A DNA stretch of 64,000 bases, from contig NZ_BMGS01000002.1 of the NCBI RefSeq assembly GCF_014640315.1, positions 582,445 to 646,444 on the forward strand, read 5' to 3'. Position 1 is the first letter of the stretch. Each line of letters starts with the position of its first letter. A program made the translations under genes and the position numbers. The notes below the pieces were generated by a model. It was not told where the DNA came from. It made no database searches and worked only from the letters and a program-made list of their open reading frames with translations. This DNA comes from Hymenobacter glacieicola (GTDB lineage Bacteria > Bacteroidota > Bacteroidia > Cytophagales > Hymenobacteraceae). Shown piece by piece: positions 6,798 to 15,956 of this stretch.

Positions 6798-9353
6798 CTA
6801 TTTCCCTAGTGACACCATGTTGGTGAGCAGGCGGTAGGCGCCGGGCACGCCGGCGGGCAGCTCCCGGAACAAGGAGAGGCCGGTATAGATGTAGTGGCCC
6901 TTGCCGTAATCGGCGACGAGAATGGCGCTTTCCTTGGCTTTCTCGCCGGGGTCAGCGGAGCTGAGCACGGTTTGGTACTTCGGGTCCCAGGCGCTGGGGT
7001 AGTACAGGCCCTGCTCCTGCACCCAGCCCTCGAAGTCCCGGGCCGTGATTTTGTTGGGCGAGTTGAGCAGGGGCTGTTGGCGGTTCAGGAACGTGACGGG
7101 CGCGTTTTCCACCGTCACCCGGTCCGAGGACAGCGTGAGTGGGTAGGGCCCGATTTGGGGCAGGACGGTGCCACGGTTCACCACGTACTGCACCACCAGG
7201 TTGCCGCCGTTTTCCACGTAGCGCAGCAGCGTGGGTTGCAGAGTTTTGAGCCGGTCGACGGTATTGTAGGCGCGCACGCCTAACACTACCGCATCAAAGC
7301 GGCGCAGGTTCTGGTCGGTGAGGTCTTCGGGCTTGAGCAGGGTTACGGTGTAGCCAATCTGGCGCAGGGCGTCGGGCACCTCGTCGCCGGCCCCCATGAG
7401 GTAGCCGATTTCCTGGCCCTTGCGCTTGAGGTCCAGCTTGACCAGCGGGGCTACGGCTTCGGGGAAGAGCACTTGGGTGGGAATGTGGTTGTACTCGATG
7501 GCTTGGTAGCCGCGCGAATACGGCTGCCCGTCCACGGTAGCCACGGCCCGCAGCTCGGCGCGGCCCTCGGCGGCTCCCACGCCGGGCTGCACCCGGAACT
7601 GCACGGTTTGCTCGGCGTCTTTGCTGGCGAGGTCGAAGGGGAAGCTGGCCGGCTCCGACTTCCAGCCCTGCGGCAAGGTCAGCGCCACGGAGCCTTTCAC
7701 GCCCGCCTTACCGGCGCGCAAAGTCACGGGAATCGTTTTGGGTTGGTTGTCGGCGAAGACGTAAGCACGCCCGCCAATGTTCACCGCCACGGGCGGCACC
7801 ACCACCAGCGGGCGGTACTTCTCCCCTTCTACCGGATCGGTGCTTTTGTATTGAACGGGAACGGTGAGTAGTTCGACGTTAGTCCCATTGGTTGACAAGA
7901 AGAAAGTAGCAGAAGCAACCGCAGAGTTTTCGGCAGCTCCAACTTCAGCACCAGTCGACAACCTATACATGCCAACAGAACCATTTTCGCGTAACCAATA
8001 GGGTTGCGAAATGAGGAAGTTATTCCGGCCAGCCACTGTTACCTTACCAGTTGCCCGTTTGTTGTAAGATAATTCCACTGCTTGATCAGAATTACTTTCC
8101 GGTCCATCAGCGGTTATAGTCACTGGGTCGCCCGGGAAGTACGGCTTCTGAACGATGACTTTGTTGAGTCTTATTGGGAGCCCGGAACGGTTTACAACTT
8201 CATAATCTATTTGGGCTTCAGTACCACTGGAGAATGTTGGTTCTTTCGTCACGGCTTCGGCGTAAACACCAGAACAGGCTAATATTAGCCGTGAGGTGGC
8301 TTGAATCTTTTCCTCCAGCCAAAACCCATCTTGTTTATTAATTCTAAGACGCTGAAGTTCCTCCCGCACCTTCAGCAGCCCCGCCACGCTGGCGCTGGGG
8401 TTGCTGGGGTCGTACTTCCGGATAACCTCGTCAATCAGCTTGCCCACGGCCGCGCCGCCGGGCACGCGGTTCCAGCTCAGGTCAATGCCCTCGAAGGGGT
8501 CAGACTTGGCCTTGTCGCCTTTCACGTATTGTAGGTACTCCAGGGCTTCGCCCCGCTGAGCCGCGGAGCCGAAGCCTTGGCTTTTGTGCTGGGAGCGGCT
8601 GCGGGCGGCAATTTCGCCGTAGCTCTGGCCTAGCAGGGGGTTGAAGGCGCCGGCATCTACCTTTAGGTAGCCGTCCATGTTTTCGCCGGGCTTCACGAAA
8701 AAGGAGCCGGTGTTCCAGAACAGGCGCTTCGGGCTCCAGGGCTGCACGTATTTCAGCTGCTCGGGGAAGCGTTTCGGGTCGCCGGCGGCCTCGAAGGCCT
8801 CGGCGGCCAGGATGGCGGAGGCCGTGTGGTGGCCGTGGCCGGCGCGGCTGTCGGGCGGAAAGCGGGTGATGAGCACATCGGGGCGGCGCTGCCGGATTAC
8901 CCACACCATGTCGGAAAGCACCTGCTCCTTGTCCCAGATGGTGAAGGTTTCCTCGGGGGTTTTGCTGAAGCCGAAGTCATTGGCGCGGGTGAAGAACTGC
9001 CGGCCCCCGTCAATGCGCCGGGCGGCTAGCAACTCCTGGGTGCGGATGACGCCGAGCTGCTCGCGCAGCTCCGGGCCGATGAGGTTCTGCCCTCCGTCGC
9101 CGCGGGTGCAGCTGAGGTAGCCGGTTTCCAGCAGGCGGCCGTTGGCCATGTAGGCAATCAGGCGGGTGTTTTCGTCGTCGGGGTGAGCGGCAATGTACAT
9201 GACCGAGCCCAGCACGTTCAGCTTCTTGAGGCCCAGCAGGATTTCGGACGAAGAATAGGTTTTGGGAGCCTGGGCCTGGACACTGAATGAGTAGCTGAGT
9301 GAATGAGTGAGTAGAGCGGCCAGCAGAGCGGCGCGGAAAAAGCAAATACGCAT
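6798..9353 (-). CDS. Secreted PIG-L family deacetylase, large
   Basis: An 851-residue protein. The start at 9353 gives a clean signal peptide ending near VQAQ; a longer frame to 9401 adds a non-signal-like prefix. The metal-binding motif AHPDDE is at 56-61, followed by the conserved GDGGQN loop and a downstream GHGHH zinc ligand. The N-terminal 300 residues form the LmbE/PIG-L fold, which removes acyl groups from N-acylated sugars. The rest is beta-rich and ends in a glutamine-amidotransferase-like segment (VVLGVRAYNT, VVQYVVNRG). Codons 336-500 are visibly AT-richer than the flanks. Confidence 0.85.
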   Translation of the reverse strand: MRICFFRAALLAALLTHSLSYSFSVQAQAPKTYSSSEILLGLKKLNVLGSVMYIAAHPDDENTRLIAYMANGRLLETGYLSCTRGDGGQNLIGPELREQLGVIRTQELLAARRIDGGRQFFTRANDFGFSKTPEETFTIWDKEQVLSDMVWVIRQRRPDVLITRFPPDSRAGHGHHTASAILAAEAFEAAGDPKRFPEQLKYVQPWSPKRLFWNTGSFFVKPGENMDGYLKVDAGAFNPLLGQSYGEIAARSRSQHKSQGFGSAAQRGEALEYLQYVKGDKAKSDPFEGIDLSWNRVPGGAAVGKLIDEVIRKYDPSNPSASVAGLLKVREELQRLRINKQDGFWLEEKIQATSRLILACSGVYAEAVTKEPTFSSGTEAQIDYEVVNRSGLPIRLNKVIVQKPYFPGDPVTITADGPESNSDQAVELSYNKRATGKVTVAGRNNFLISQPYWLRENGSVGMYRLSTGAEVGAAENSAVASATFFLSTNGTNVELLTVPVQYKSTDPVEGEKYRPLVVVPPVAVNIGGRAYVFADNQPKTIPVTLRAGKAGVKGSVALTLPQGWKSEPASFPFDLASKDAEQTVQFRVQPGVGAAEGRAELRAVATVDGQPYSRGYQAIEYNHIPTQVLFPEAVAPLVKLDLKRKGQEIGYLMGAGDEVPDALRQIGYTVTLLKPEDLTDQNLRRFDAVVLGVRAYNTVDRLKTLQPTLLRYVENGGNLVVQYVVNRGTVLPQIGPYPLTLSSDRVTVENAPVTFLNRQQPLLNSPNKITARDFEGWVQEQGLYYPSAWDPKYQTVLSSADPGEKAKESAILVADYGKGHYIYTGLSLFRELPAGVPGAYRLLTNMVSLGK

Positions 9354-9427
9354 ACGGGGAGGCAACTTGAGAGCGTGAAGATAACCGCGCGTCCGGCACA
9401 CTGTTCGGGTAAGCGACGCTTCCAGCG

Positions 9428-9456
9428 GAAAAAGCCTCGTTGCAGGCTTCTTTTTC
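9428..9456. terminator. Terminator-like hairpin
   Basis: AAGCCT and AGGCTT arms around a 6-base loop are flanked by A-rich and T-rich runs. It sits between divergent genes, so its role is unclear. The rest of 9457-9742 holds no gene that I can support. Confidence 0.4.
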
Positions 9457-9742
9457 AGCTCACGTGCTGCCGGCGGCGGCGGTGGGCCTCACGCCCCAAG
9501 CCCGTTAATCAAACGCAACTCACGGAGACGACCACCACGGTGTAGGCTGGGGTTTAGCTCTCGCGCAGGATACGATACTGGCCGGATGCAGCCACCGGGT
9601 TCGTTTTGGGTCTGTGCAGTGCTTGACCAGAGCCGGCGCGGGGGAGTGAAATGTAACGCTGGCACTACCCTATACCAGTGGAGTTGGAAAACGGCAATCC
9701 CCCGGCCCGATCCTTGCGTACACCCTGCTTTCCTTTCTGCTT

Positions 9743-11410
9743 TTGAGCTTCCCTTGCATGGCGTTTCCTTCTTCTTCCCGGCTGCGGCTGCTGGGTTTTT
9801 CGTTTCTGTTCCCCGCCTTCGTTTCGGCCCAGACTACCCCGCCGGCTGCTGCCACTCCTGCTGCTACCCCGGCCGCCGTGGCCGCGCCCCAATGGCATCT
9901 GCTTGACCCCGAGCAGGATGGGGGCGTGATGGGCATTAGTGCCCGCCGTGCCTACACGGAGCTGCTGCAAGGCAAGGCCTCTACCCCGGTACTTGTGGCC
10001 GTAATTGATGCGGGCATAGACACGGCCCACGTGGACCTGAAGCGCGTGCTCTGGCACAACCGCCGCGAAATTGCCGGCAATGGTCAGGATGACGACCGGA
10101 ATGGCTACGTAGACGACATGCTGGGCTGGAGCTTTCTGGGCGGGCCCGATGGGCGCAACATCAACGTGGAGACGCTGGAGGAAACTCGCCTGATGGCCAA
10201 ACTTCAGCCCCTGTACGCAGGCAAGGTGCGCACGGCCGTGCCGGCGGCCAAGCGGGCCGAGTTCGACCTCTACCAAAAGGTAAAGAAGAGCTACGACGCC
10301 AAAGTAAAGGAAAACAGCCAGCGCCTCAAGGAGTTCAACCAGGCATACACCGAAAACGCCCAGGGCGCCGAAGGTCTCAAGCAGGCCTTAGGCGTCAGTC
10401 GCCTTGATACGGCTACCCTGCGCAACCCGCCCACTCAGGACCCGCAGTTGCGCCAGATTACCCAGGGCCTGTACTCCAATTTGCAGCAGGCCGGCTTTGC
10501 TTCCCTGGATGATGTGCTGGCCGAAATGAAGCGGGGCCTGAAGGAAACGCAGGACCAGCTCGACTACGGCCTGAACCTGAAGTACAACCCGCGCCCCATC
10601 GTCGGCGACCGGCCCGAGGACACCAAGCAGCGCGACTACGGCAACCGCGACGTGCACGGCCCCGACCCCATGCACGGCACGCACGTGGCGGGCATCATTG
10701 GGGCCGACCGGGAAAACAGCCTGGGGGTACTGGGGGTAGCCCCGAACGTGCAGATTATGGCCGTGCGCGCCATACCCGACGGCGACGAGCGGGACAAGGA
10801 CGTAGCCAACGCCATCCGCTACGCCGTCGACAACGGGGCCCAGATCATCAACATGAGTTTCGGCAAGTACTACTCACCCCAGCGCCCGGCCGTGGAAGAA
10901 GCCATCAAGTACGCCGCCACCAAAAACGTGCTGCTGGTGCATTCCGCCGGCAACGAAAACGCCGACCTCGACAAGACCCTGCAGTTTCCGGCTCCGGTGT
11001 ACCTCAGTGGCCAGCGCATCCCCAACATGATTACGGTAGGCGCCTCGGCCCGCACCAACGATGAAAACCTGGTGGCTGAATTCTCCAACTTCGGCAAAAC
11101 GCAGGTCGACGTGTTTGCCCCCGGCAACCAGATTTACTCAACCCTACCCGGCAGCCGCTACGGCAACCTGAGCGGCACCAGCATGGCCGCGCCCGTGGTA
11201 GCGGGTATGGCCGCCGTCCTGAAATCGTACTACCCGCAGCTTACGGCCGTGCAACTCAAGCGCATCATCCTGGATTCGGCGGTGCCTTACCACACGAAGG
11301 TGCGCAAGCCTGGCACCACTACCCTCGTCGACTTCTCGGAACTCTCGCGGACGGGCGGGCTGGTGAATTTGTACCGCGCCCTGCAGCTGGCTCAGCAGCC
11401 TACCCCGTAA
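9743..11410 (+). CDS. Secreted subtilisin-like S8 peptidase
   Basis: A 555-residue protein, or 550 from the ATG at 9758, with a signal peptide ending near FVSAQ. The catalytic triad is readable: D89 in VAVIDAGID, H314 in HGTHVAGI and S480 in GTSMAAP; the oxyanion stretch HSAGNENAD is also present. Asp and His are separated by about 225 residues, where subtilases usually have a few tens, and the insert is helical and Lys/Gln-rich. It should act in the periplasm or outside the cell. A strong hairpin follows at 11447. Confidence 0.92.
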   Translation: MSFPCMAFPSSSRLRLLGFSFLFPAFVSAQTTPPAAATPAATPAAVAAPQWHLLDPEQDGGVMGISARRAYTELLQGKASTPVLVAVIDAGIDTAHVDLKRVLWHNRREIAGNGQDDDRNGYVDDMLGWSFLGGPDGRNINVETLEETRLMAKLQPLYAGKVRTAVPAAKRAEFDLYQKVKKSYDAKVKENSQRLKEFNQAYTENAQGAEGLKQALGVSRLDTATLRNPPTQDPQLRQITQGLYSNLQQAGFASLDDVLAEMKRGLKETQDQLDYGLNLKYNPRPIVGDRPEDTKQRDYGNRDVHGPDPMHGTHVAGIIGADRENSLGVLGVAPNVQIMAVRAIPDGDERDKDVANAIRYAVDNGAQIINMSFGKYYSPQRPAVEEAIKYAATKNVLLVHSAGNENADLDKTLQFPAPVYLSGQRIPNMITVGASARTNDENLVAEFSNFGKTQVDVFAPGNQIYSTLPGSRYGNLSGTSMAAPVVAGMAAVLKSYYPQLTAVQLKRIILDSAVPYHTKVRKPGTTTLVDFSELSRTGGLVNLYRALQLAQQPTP

Positions 11411-11446
11411 CCCGTCACGGAAGCCACTTAAGGCACTTGCTAAATA

Positions 11447-11502
11447 GCCCCGGGCCCCGGCGCAAATTCACTCCACGGTGAGTTTGCGCTGGGGCCCGGG
11501 GC
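11447..11502. terminator. Strong GC hairpin between convergent genes
   Basis: Twenty-base arms, 11447-11466 and 11483-11502, with one mismatch, lie between the convergent S8 peptidase and DUF805 genes. The T-tract is weak. Confidence 0.6.
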
Positions 11503-11531
11503 TTCTGTGTCAAGCAAGGTAGGAATAATAC

Positions 11532-11879
11532 TTAGACCATTGGCTGCCAGGCTGCTTTGTGCACGCGACGGGTAGGACGGGGGCGGCTGGGCTGCAACAA
11601 AAGCAGCACTAGCAGTACACCGTTGAGCAGGGGCACGAGCAGCAGCAGCGCATACCAGCCACTGTAGCCTACATCGTGCAGGCGGCGCACCGCTAGCACC
11701 GCCACTAGCGCCGTGGCCACCAACCACAATCCCGAGGCTAGCCACATGGGCGGCAAATGCCCGGCCGGCGGCAGCGCGTACGCCAGCACCAGCGGCAACA
11801 AGGCCGGTGCTATTTCAAATGCAAATTCCCTACGCCCCTGCCGCCCCCACAACACCGGATATTCCTGCAGCAATGCCAT
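11532..11879 (-). CDS. DUF805 family membrane protein
   Basis: A 115-residue protein with the DUF805 hallmark: RRLHDVGYSGWY followed by a hydrophobic helix with PLLNG. Two further hydrophobic segments precede it (about residues 25-40 and 44-64). The N-terminal WGRQGRREF resembles the family's usual R-x-x-R-x-E-F/Y motif. It is a small inner-membrane protein of unknown role. It converges with the S8 peptidase gene. Confidence 0.8.
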   Translation of the reverse strand: MALLQEYPVLWGRQGRREFAFEIAPALLPLVLAYALPPAGHLPPMWLASGLWLVATALVAVLAVRRLHDVGYSGWYALLLLVPLLNGVLLVLLLLQPSRPRPTRRVHKAAWQPMV

Positions 11880-12024
11880 TACCTACAATTCGTTTCTGGG
11901 CCGTATGTCACCCGTGTAGCCGCCGTTTCCAAATTCCGAGCCAGCCCAACCGTAACATACTAATTCACCCGAATTTTTAACATTCCCAGCCTGCCCGGCG
12001 TACCCCTAATGTTCACCTTTTGCC

Positions 12025-12999
12025 GTGTTGCCCATGCTAATTCCCCAACTCATGTTCCTGCGCAAGCTCCGCTCGAAGCCTGCCGGCGAGCTACCCCGCC
12101 GGCGTCGGCCAGCCCCGGGAGCCCGCCCTGCCAAGGACCGGCGCTGGTGGCGGCGGCAGGTAGGCAACTCGCTGCTGATGGTAGTGGGAGTGTTTTCGGC
12201 GGGCTTCGGACTGGAGAGTTTTCTGCTGCCGGGCGGCTTCCTGGACGGGGGCGTAACGGGCGTTTCCCTGCTGATTACGCGGGTTTTTGGCTTGCCGCTG
12301 CCCGTGCTTATTGTGCTGCTTAATCTGCCGTTTGTGCTCATGGCATGGCGGCAGCTCGACCCCGGCGTGGCCATCCGTACCCTGCTGGGCATCCTGGCGC
12401 TGGCCTTGGTGCTGGCCCTGGTTCCCTTCCCCATCGTCACCCAAGACAAGCTGCTGATATCCGTGTTCGGGGGCTTTTTCCTGGGGGCGGGCATTGGCAT
12501 GGCCATGCGTGGCGGCGGCGTGCTGGATGGCACCGAAATTATGGCCATCTACCTGAGCAAGCAGTCCAGCATGAGCGTCGGCGACATCATTTTGGTCTTT
12601 AACATTCTCATTTTTGGAGTGGCCGCCTGGGTTTTGTCCATGGAAACCGCCCTGTATTCCATCCTGGCCTACCTCTCGGCGGCCAAAACCATCGACTTTA
12701 TTATTGACGGCCTGGAAGAATACACCGGCGTCACCATCGTGTCGGGGCGCTCGGATGCCATCCGCCGCATGATTACTGAGAAGTTGGGTCGTGGGGCCAC
12801 GGTCTACAACGGCAAGCGCGGCTTCGGCAACCACGGCCAGCAGCCCAACCCCGTTGATATTGTTTTCACCGTCATTACCCGCCTGGAAGTATCCAAGCTT
12901 AAAGCCGAAGTAGAACAGATTGACCGCCAGGCCTTCATGGTCATGCACAGCGTCCGCGACACCAAAGGTGGCATGATTAAGAAACGCCCACTTCATTAG
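12025..12999 (+). CDS. YitT family membrane protein
   Basis: A 324-residue protein. A basic, Pro/Arg-rich N-terminus precedes five or six helices (about 45-215) with the family motifs FLLPGGFLDGGVTG and GGGVLDGTEI. A soluble DUF2179-like domain (about 235-310) contains TIVSGRSDAIRRMI and the VFTVITRLEV strand. YitT proteins are inner-membrane proteins of unknown transport role. Translation could start at 12025 or at internal ATGs (12037, 12052), and the basic N-terminus makes a shorter form plausible. A nested repeat follows the stop. Confidence 0.88.
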   Translation: MLPMLIPQLMFLRKLRSKPAGELPRRRRPAPGARPAKDRRWWRRQVGNSLLMVVGVFSAGFGLESFLLPGGFLDGGVTGVSLLITRVFGLPLPVLIVLLNLPFVLMAWRQLDPGVAIRTLLGILALALVLALVPFPIVTQDKLLISVFGGFFLGAGIGMAMRGGGVLDGTEIMAIYLSKQSSMSVGDIILVFNILIFGVAAWVLSMETALYSILAYLSAAKTIDFIIDGLEEYTGVTIVSGRSDAIRRMITEKLGRGATVYNGKRGFGNHGQQPNPVDIVFTVITRLEVSKLKAEVEQIDRQAFMVMHSVRDTKGGMIKKRPLH

Positions 13000-13250
13000 G
13001 TGATTGGGTAAGTTAGTAAGGTTGTAAAGTGCTGTCGTGGTGAGGCGAAGCCGACGCCATCCTTCCTTTCTTCTGTGACCATCCTCCTAACCCGACAAGC
13101 CCTTGCGCCCGTGCTGGAGGTAAGGGCTTGTCACATTTCAGGGGGTAGCCTGTTGGTTAAAAAGAATGACGTCGCGCCGCTCGCCCTGACAGCACATTAC
13201 TACCTCACTAAAGCACTACCTCACTAATTCACCGCTTCACCACCTCAGTA
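13000..13250. repeat. Nested inverted-repeat element A
   Basis: A layered palindrome between yitT-like and MOSC genes. The outer layer is GTGA/AGTAAGG-type words on the left and TCACTA/CACTACC words on the right (13198-13249). A middle layer pairs 13029-13060 imperfectly with 13165-13195 (exact tip GTGCTGTC/GACAGCAC). The inner hairpin is 13094-13104 with 13122-13132. The inner and middle layers match element B at 15957-16165. The inner hairpin could act as a terminator. Confidence 0.7.
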
Positions 13251-13267
13251 TTTCCCATCTTTGCAGC

Positions 13268-14101
13268 ATGGCTGCACCCTTACTTCTCTCCGACCTATAT
13301 ATCTATCCGGTTAAGTCCCTGGGCGGGATTCGCGTTACGGAATCTGTTGTGGAAGCCCGCGGTTTGCGCCACGACCGGCGCTGGCTGATCGTTAATGAGC
13401 GGAATCAGTTCATGACCCAGCGGCAAACCGCCAGCATGGCCCACCTGAAAGTGGCCCCCGCCTACAATGGCTTCCTGCTCAGCCACCAGGCCCGCCCCGA
13501 TTTGCTACCCCTGTTCGTGCCGTTTGAAGCCACCCCGGAAAAGACGCTGTTTGCCACCATCTGGGACGACCTGGTTTTCGCCTGGCGGGCCCGCCCCGAG
13601 TGCGACGAGTGGCTTTCTGAGGCCCTGGGCCAGCCCAGCAAGCTGGTGTATATGTCGGACATGGTGCGGCGCGACGTGGAGCCCGAGCATAACCCCGAGG
13701 GCCAGTTGGTTAGCTTCGCCGATGGCTACCCCTTTCTGCTCATTGGTCAGGAATCGTTGGGCGAGTTGAACTCCCGCCTGGCCGAGCCGGTGGGTATGGA
13801 TCGGTTCCGGCCCAACCTGGTTTTCAGCGGCGGCCAGCCCTTCGGCGAGGACGCCTGGCATAGTTTCCGGGTAGGGGAACTACCCTTCCGCGCCGTACGG
13901 GGCTGCGGCCGGTGCATCCTGACAACCATTGACCAGCAGACGGCCACCAGAAACCCACTCGGGGAACCGCTTCGCACCTTGGCTTCCTACCGCTCACAGG
14001 GCAGCAAAAACAGCGTCATGTTCGGGCAGAACGTCACCGGTCCCGGCCAAGGCACCCTGCGGATAGGAGACGTTATCAGCATAGATACCTTGAAAGGATA
14101 G
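13268..14101 (+). CDS. MOSC domain protein
   Basis: A 277-residue protein. The N-terminal MOSC_N beta-barrel begins with the family pattern LYIYPVKSLGGI and HDRRWLIVNE. The C-terminal MOSC domain carries the sulfur-carrier region RGCGRCILTTIDQQT with two cysteines, then the conserved P-L-x-TLASYR strand. MOSC proteins transfer sulfur or bind molybdenum cofactor, like the C-terminal domain of Moco sulfurase and YcbX/mARC. The physiological substrate is not apparent. It stands alone, with a TCACC-rich leader directly upstream. Confidence 0.9.
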   Translation: MAAPLLLSDLYIYPVKSLGGIRVTESVVEARGLRHDRRWLIVNERNQFMTQRQTASMAHLKVAPAYNGFLLSHQARPDLLPLFVPFEATPEKTLFATIWDDLVFAWRARPECDEWLSEALGQPSKLVYMSDMVRRDVEPEHNPEGQLVSFADGYPFLLIGQESLGELNSRLAEPVGMDRFRPNLVFSGGQPFGEDAWHSFRVGELPFRAVRGCGRCILTTIDQQTATRNPLGEPLRTLASYRSQGSKNSVMFGQNVTGPGQGTLRIGDVISIDTLKG

Positions 14102-14371
14102 TCTGCCTATTCAGCGCGTTTAGGTGGTTCAGACCTGTAGAACGGGGTAGCATAATTGATATAAGCCTCCGTAGAATGCAAAAATTTTAAAGAAACATAT
14201 AGGTTATTGCCTTAATGCTATATATTTGATAATTCAATTGCTTCTTGGTCAAACCATACTTCCTGGGGTAAGAGCGCCTTGGTGAGTACAGTGGTTCGCT
14301 AGCAGGCATACCCTTTCGGCATAGCTGCACCTGCTGATTGGCTACCCGTAGTTTCCGCGCCCCCTTATTGC

Positions 14372-15181
14372 ATGTATTGCCAGTTCCGCCCTGTGACCCG
14401 CCAATTGCTTCTTTTTTGCCTGTGCTTGCTGGCTCCCCTGTTCCTACGGGCCGAAGACAACAACTCTTTACAAATCCTGCACGAGCCTTGGAATGAACTG
14501 CTGCACCAGCACGTAACCGCTGAAGGCCGCCTGAACTACGAAGGGCTGCTGGAAGACGAGGATAAGCTGCTGGTTTACCTGGAAAGCGTACGCAAAGTAA
14601 AGCCCGACCCCTCCTCCTGGAGCCCGAACGATACGAAGGCTTTCTGGCTGAACATGTACAACGCGGCGGCGGCCTACTTAGTGGTGCAGTACTACCCCGT
14701 AGCCAGCATCAATGATATTCGGGTGAAAACCGTCGGCGGCCTGAAGTCGCCCTGGGAAGTACCGGTAGTAAACGTGGGCGGTCAAAGCTACTCGCTGAAC
14801 CAGATTGAGCGCCGCATGCTCGGCGACCAGTTTCATGACCCGCGCGTGCATTTTGCCCTGATGTACGGCGCCGCCTCCGGGGCACCAGTGCAGGCCGAGG
14901 CGTACAGTGGCCCGCGCCTACCTGCCCAGTTGGACGAGCAGACCCGCCGTTTTATCAATGACCCAACGTTTAACCAACTGGCTCCCCAACGGGCTCAGCT
15001 TTCTGGCTTATTCGAGGCGTATTCTGCCGAATTCGGTTCAGAAGCGCAGCTAATAGAATTTGTCAACCGCTACGCCCGGACGCCCATCTTGCCCACGGCG
15101 CAGGTAGAATTCCAATCCTTTAGCTGGGCCCTGAACGACCGGACTGGGCTAAGCAGCACGCAGGCGCTGAACAAGCGCTAG
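14372..15181 (+). CDS. Secreted DUF547 protein lacking the usual cysteines
   Basis: A 269-residue protein with a signal peptide (hydrophobic core about 11-25). Family landmarks are WNELLHQHVTAEGRLNYEGL, the FWLNMYNAAAAYLV helix and the DPRVHFALM strand. DUF547 proteins usually continue with a Cys-containing N-C-A-x-x-S-C-P-P loop; here 163-173 reads MYGAASGAPVQ, with neither cysteine. The rest, including AQLDEQTRRFINDP, is intact. The protein therefore looks folded but possibly altered in activity. A hairpin terminator follows. The 270 bases upstream are AT-rich and hold no gene. Confidence 0.8.
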   Translation: MYCQFRPVTRQLLLFCLCLLAPLFLRAEDNNSLQILHEPWNELLHQHVTAEGRLNYEGLLEDEDKLLVYLESVRKVKPDPSSWSPNDTKAFWLNMYNAAAAYLVVQYYPVASINDIRVKTVGGLKSPWEVPVVNVGGQSYSLNQIERRMLGDQFHDPRVHFALMYGAASGAPVQAEAYSGPRLPAQLDEQTRRFINDPTFNQLAPQRAQLSGLFEAYSAEFGSEAQLIEFVNRYARTPILPTAQVEFQSFSWALNDRTGLSSTQALNKR

Positions 15182-15213
15182 GGCGGCCAGGCAGGCCAAC
15201 CCCGGCAGTTGCC

Positions 15214-15240
15214 GCCCCGTACCGCCTAGCGGTGCGGGGC
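15214..15240 (+). terminator. Terminator after DUF547 gene
   Basis: Twelve-base arms with one G-U pair (15214-15225 and 15229-15240) around a 3-base loop are followed by a GT-rich tract. Confidence 0.55.
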
Positions 15241-15281
15241 GTTGTTGTATATGCCCTGCCCGCTCCCTTCGCCTACCTGCT

Positions 15282-15956
15282 ATGAACTTACCCCTCGTTC
15301 TGGATTTCCTGCGCAACCTCGCCGCTAACAACAACAAAGCCTGGATGGACGCGCACCGCGCCGACTACCACCGGGCCCGCGCCGAATACACTGCTTTTGT
15401 GGCGGCCCTACTGCGCGACGCTTCCGCCGAACTGGAGCCTGGTCTGCGCGGCCTTACTCCTCCGGACGTTATGTTTCGCATCAACAAAAACGACCGGTTT
15501 CAGCAGAGCGACGAGCCGTATAAGCGGCACATGGGCGCCGGCTTCAAGCCCGGCGGCCGGCACAGTCCCTGGGCCGGGTATTTCGTGGCCGTAGAGCCCG
15601 GCGGCGAAACCTACGTGGGGGCCGGGCGCTGGATGCCGGAACCGGCCCAGCTGGCGCGCATCCGCCAGGAAATTCACTACAACGCCCCTGCTTTTCATGC
15701 CCTGCGCCAGGATGCCACGCTGCTCAGCCAGTTCCCTGAAGGCTTGGACATGTCGCAGGCGCTAAAAACGGCACCCAAGGGGTACGACCGCACCGACCCG
15801 GATATTGAGTGGTTGCGCCTGAAAAGCTTTTTCGTGTGGCGCGCTTTCCCGGATGTCGAAGTACGCCGGCCCGACTTCCCTACCCAGGTACTAGCCGCGT
15901 GGCAGGCCGCACGCCCCTTTGTCACCTTCCTCAACGAGGCCATGCGAGAAGAATAG
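15282..15956 (+). CDS. DUF2461 / TIGR02453 family protein
   Basis: A 224-residue cytoplasmic protein. It opens with the family phrase LDFLRNLAANNNKAWMDAHR, followed by MFRINKNDRFQQSDEPYKRHMGA and GYFVAVEPGGETYVGAGRW, then a late KSFFVWR region. All are typical of DUF2461, which is widespread and of unknown function. The length matches the family. Its stop codon is immediately followed by the nested repeat element B. Confidence 0.88.
   Translation: MNLPLVLDFLRNLAANNNKAWMDAHRADYHRARAEYTAFVAALLRDASAELEPGLRGLTPPDVMFRINKNDRFQQSDEPYKRHMGAGFKPGGRHSPWAGYFVAVEPGGETYVGAGRWMPEPAQLARIRQEIHYNAPAFHALRQDATLLSQFPEGLDMSQALKTAPKGYDRTDPDIEWLRLKSFFVWRAFPDVEVRRPDFPTQVLAAWQAARPFVTFLNEAMREE

Noticed and set aside
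9402..9742. Possible gene in the divergent spacer
   Set aside because: No open frame with a plausible start; only a short terminator-like hairpin.
12091..12996. 301-codon minus-strand frame opposite the YitT gene
   Set aside because: Gln/His/Gly-rich antisense translation of a GC-rich membrane gene.
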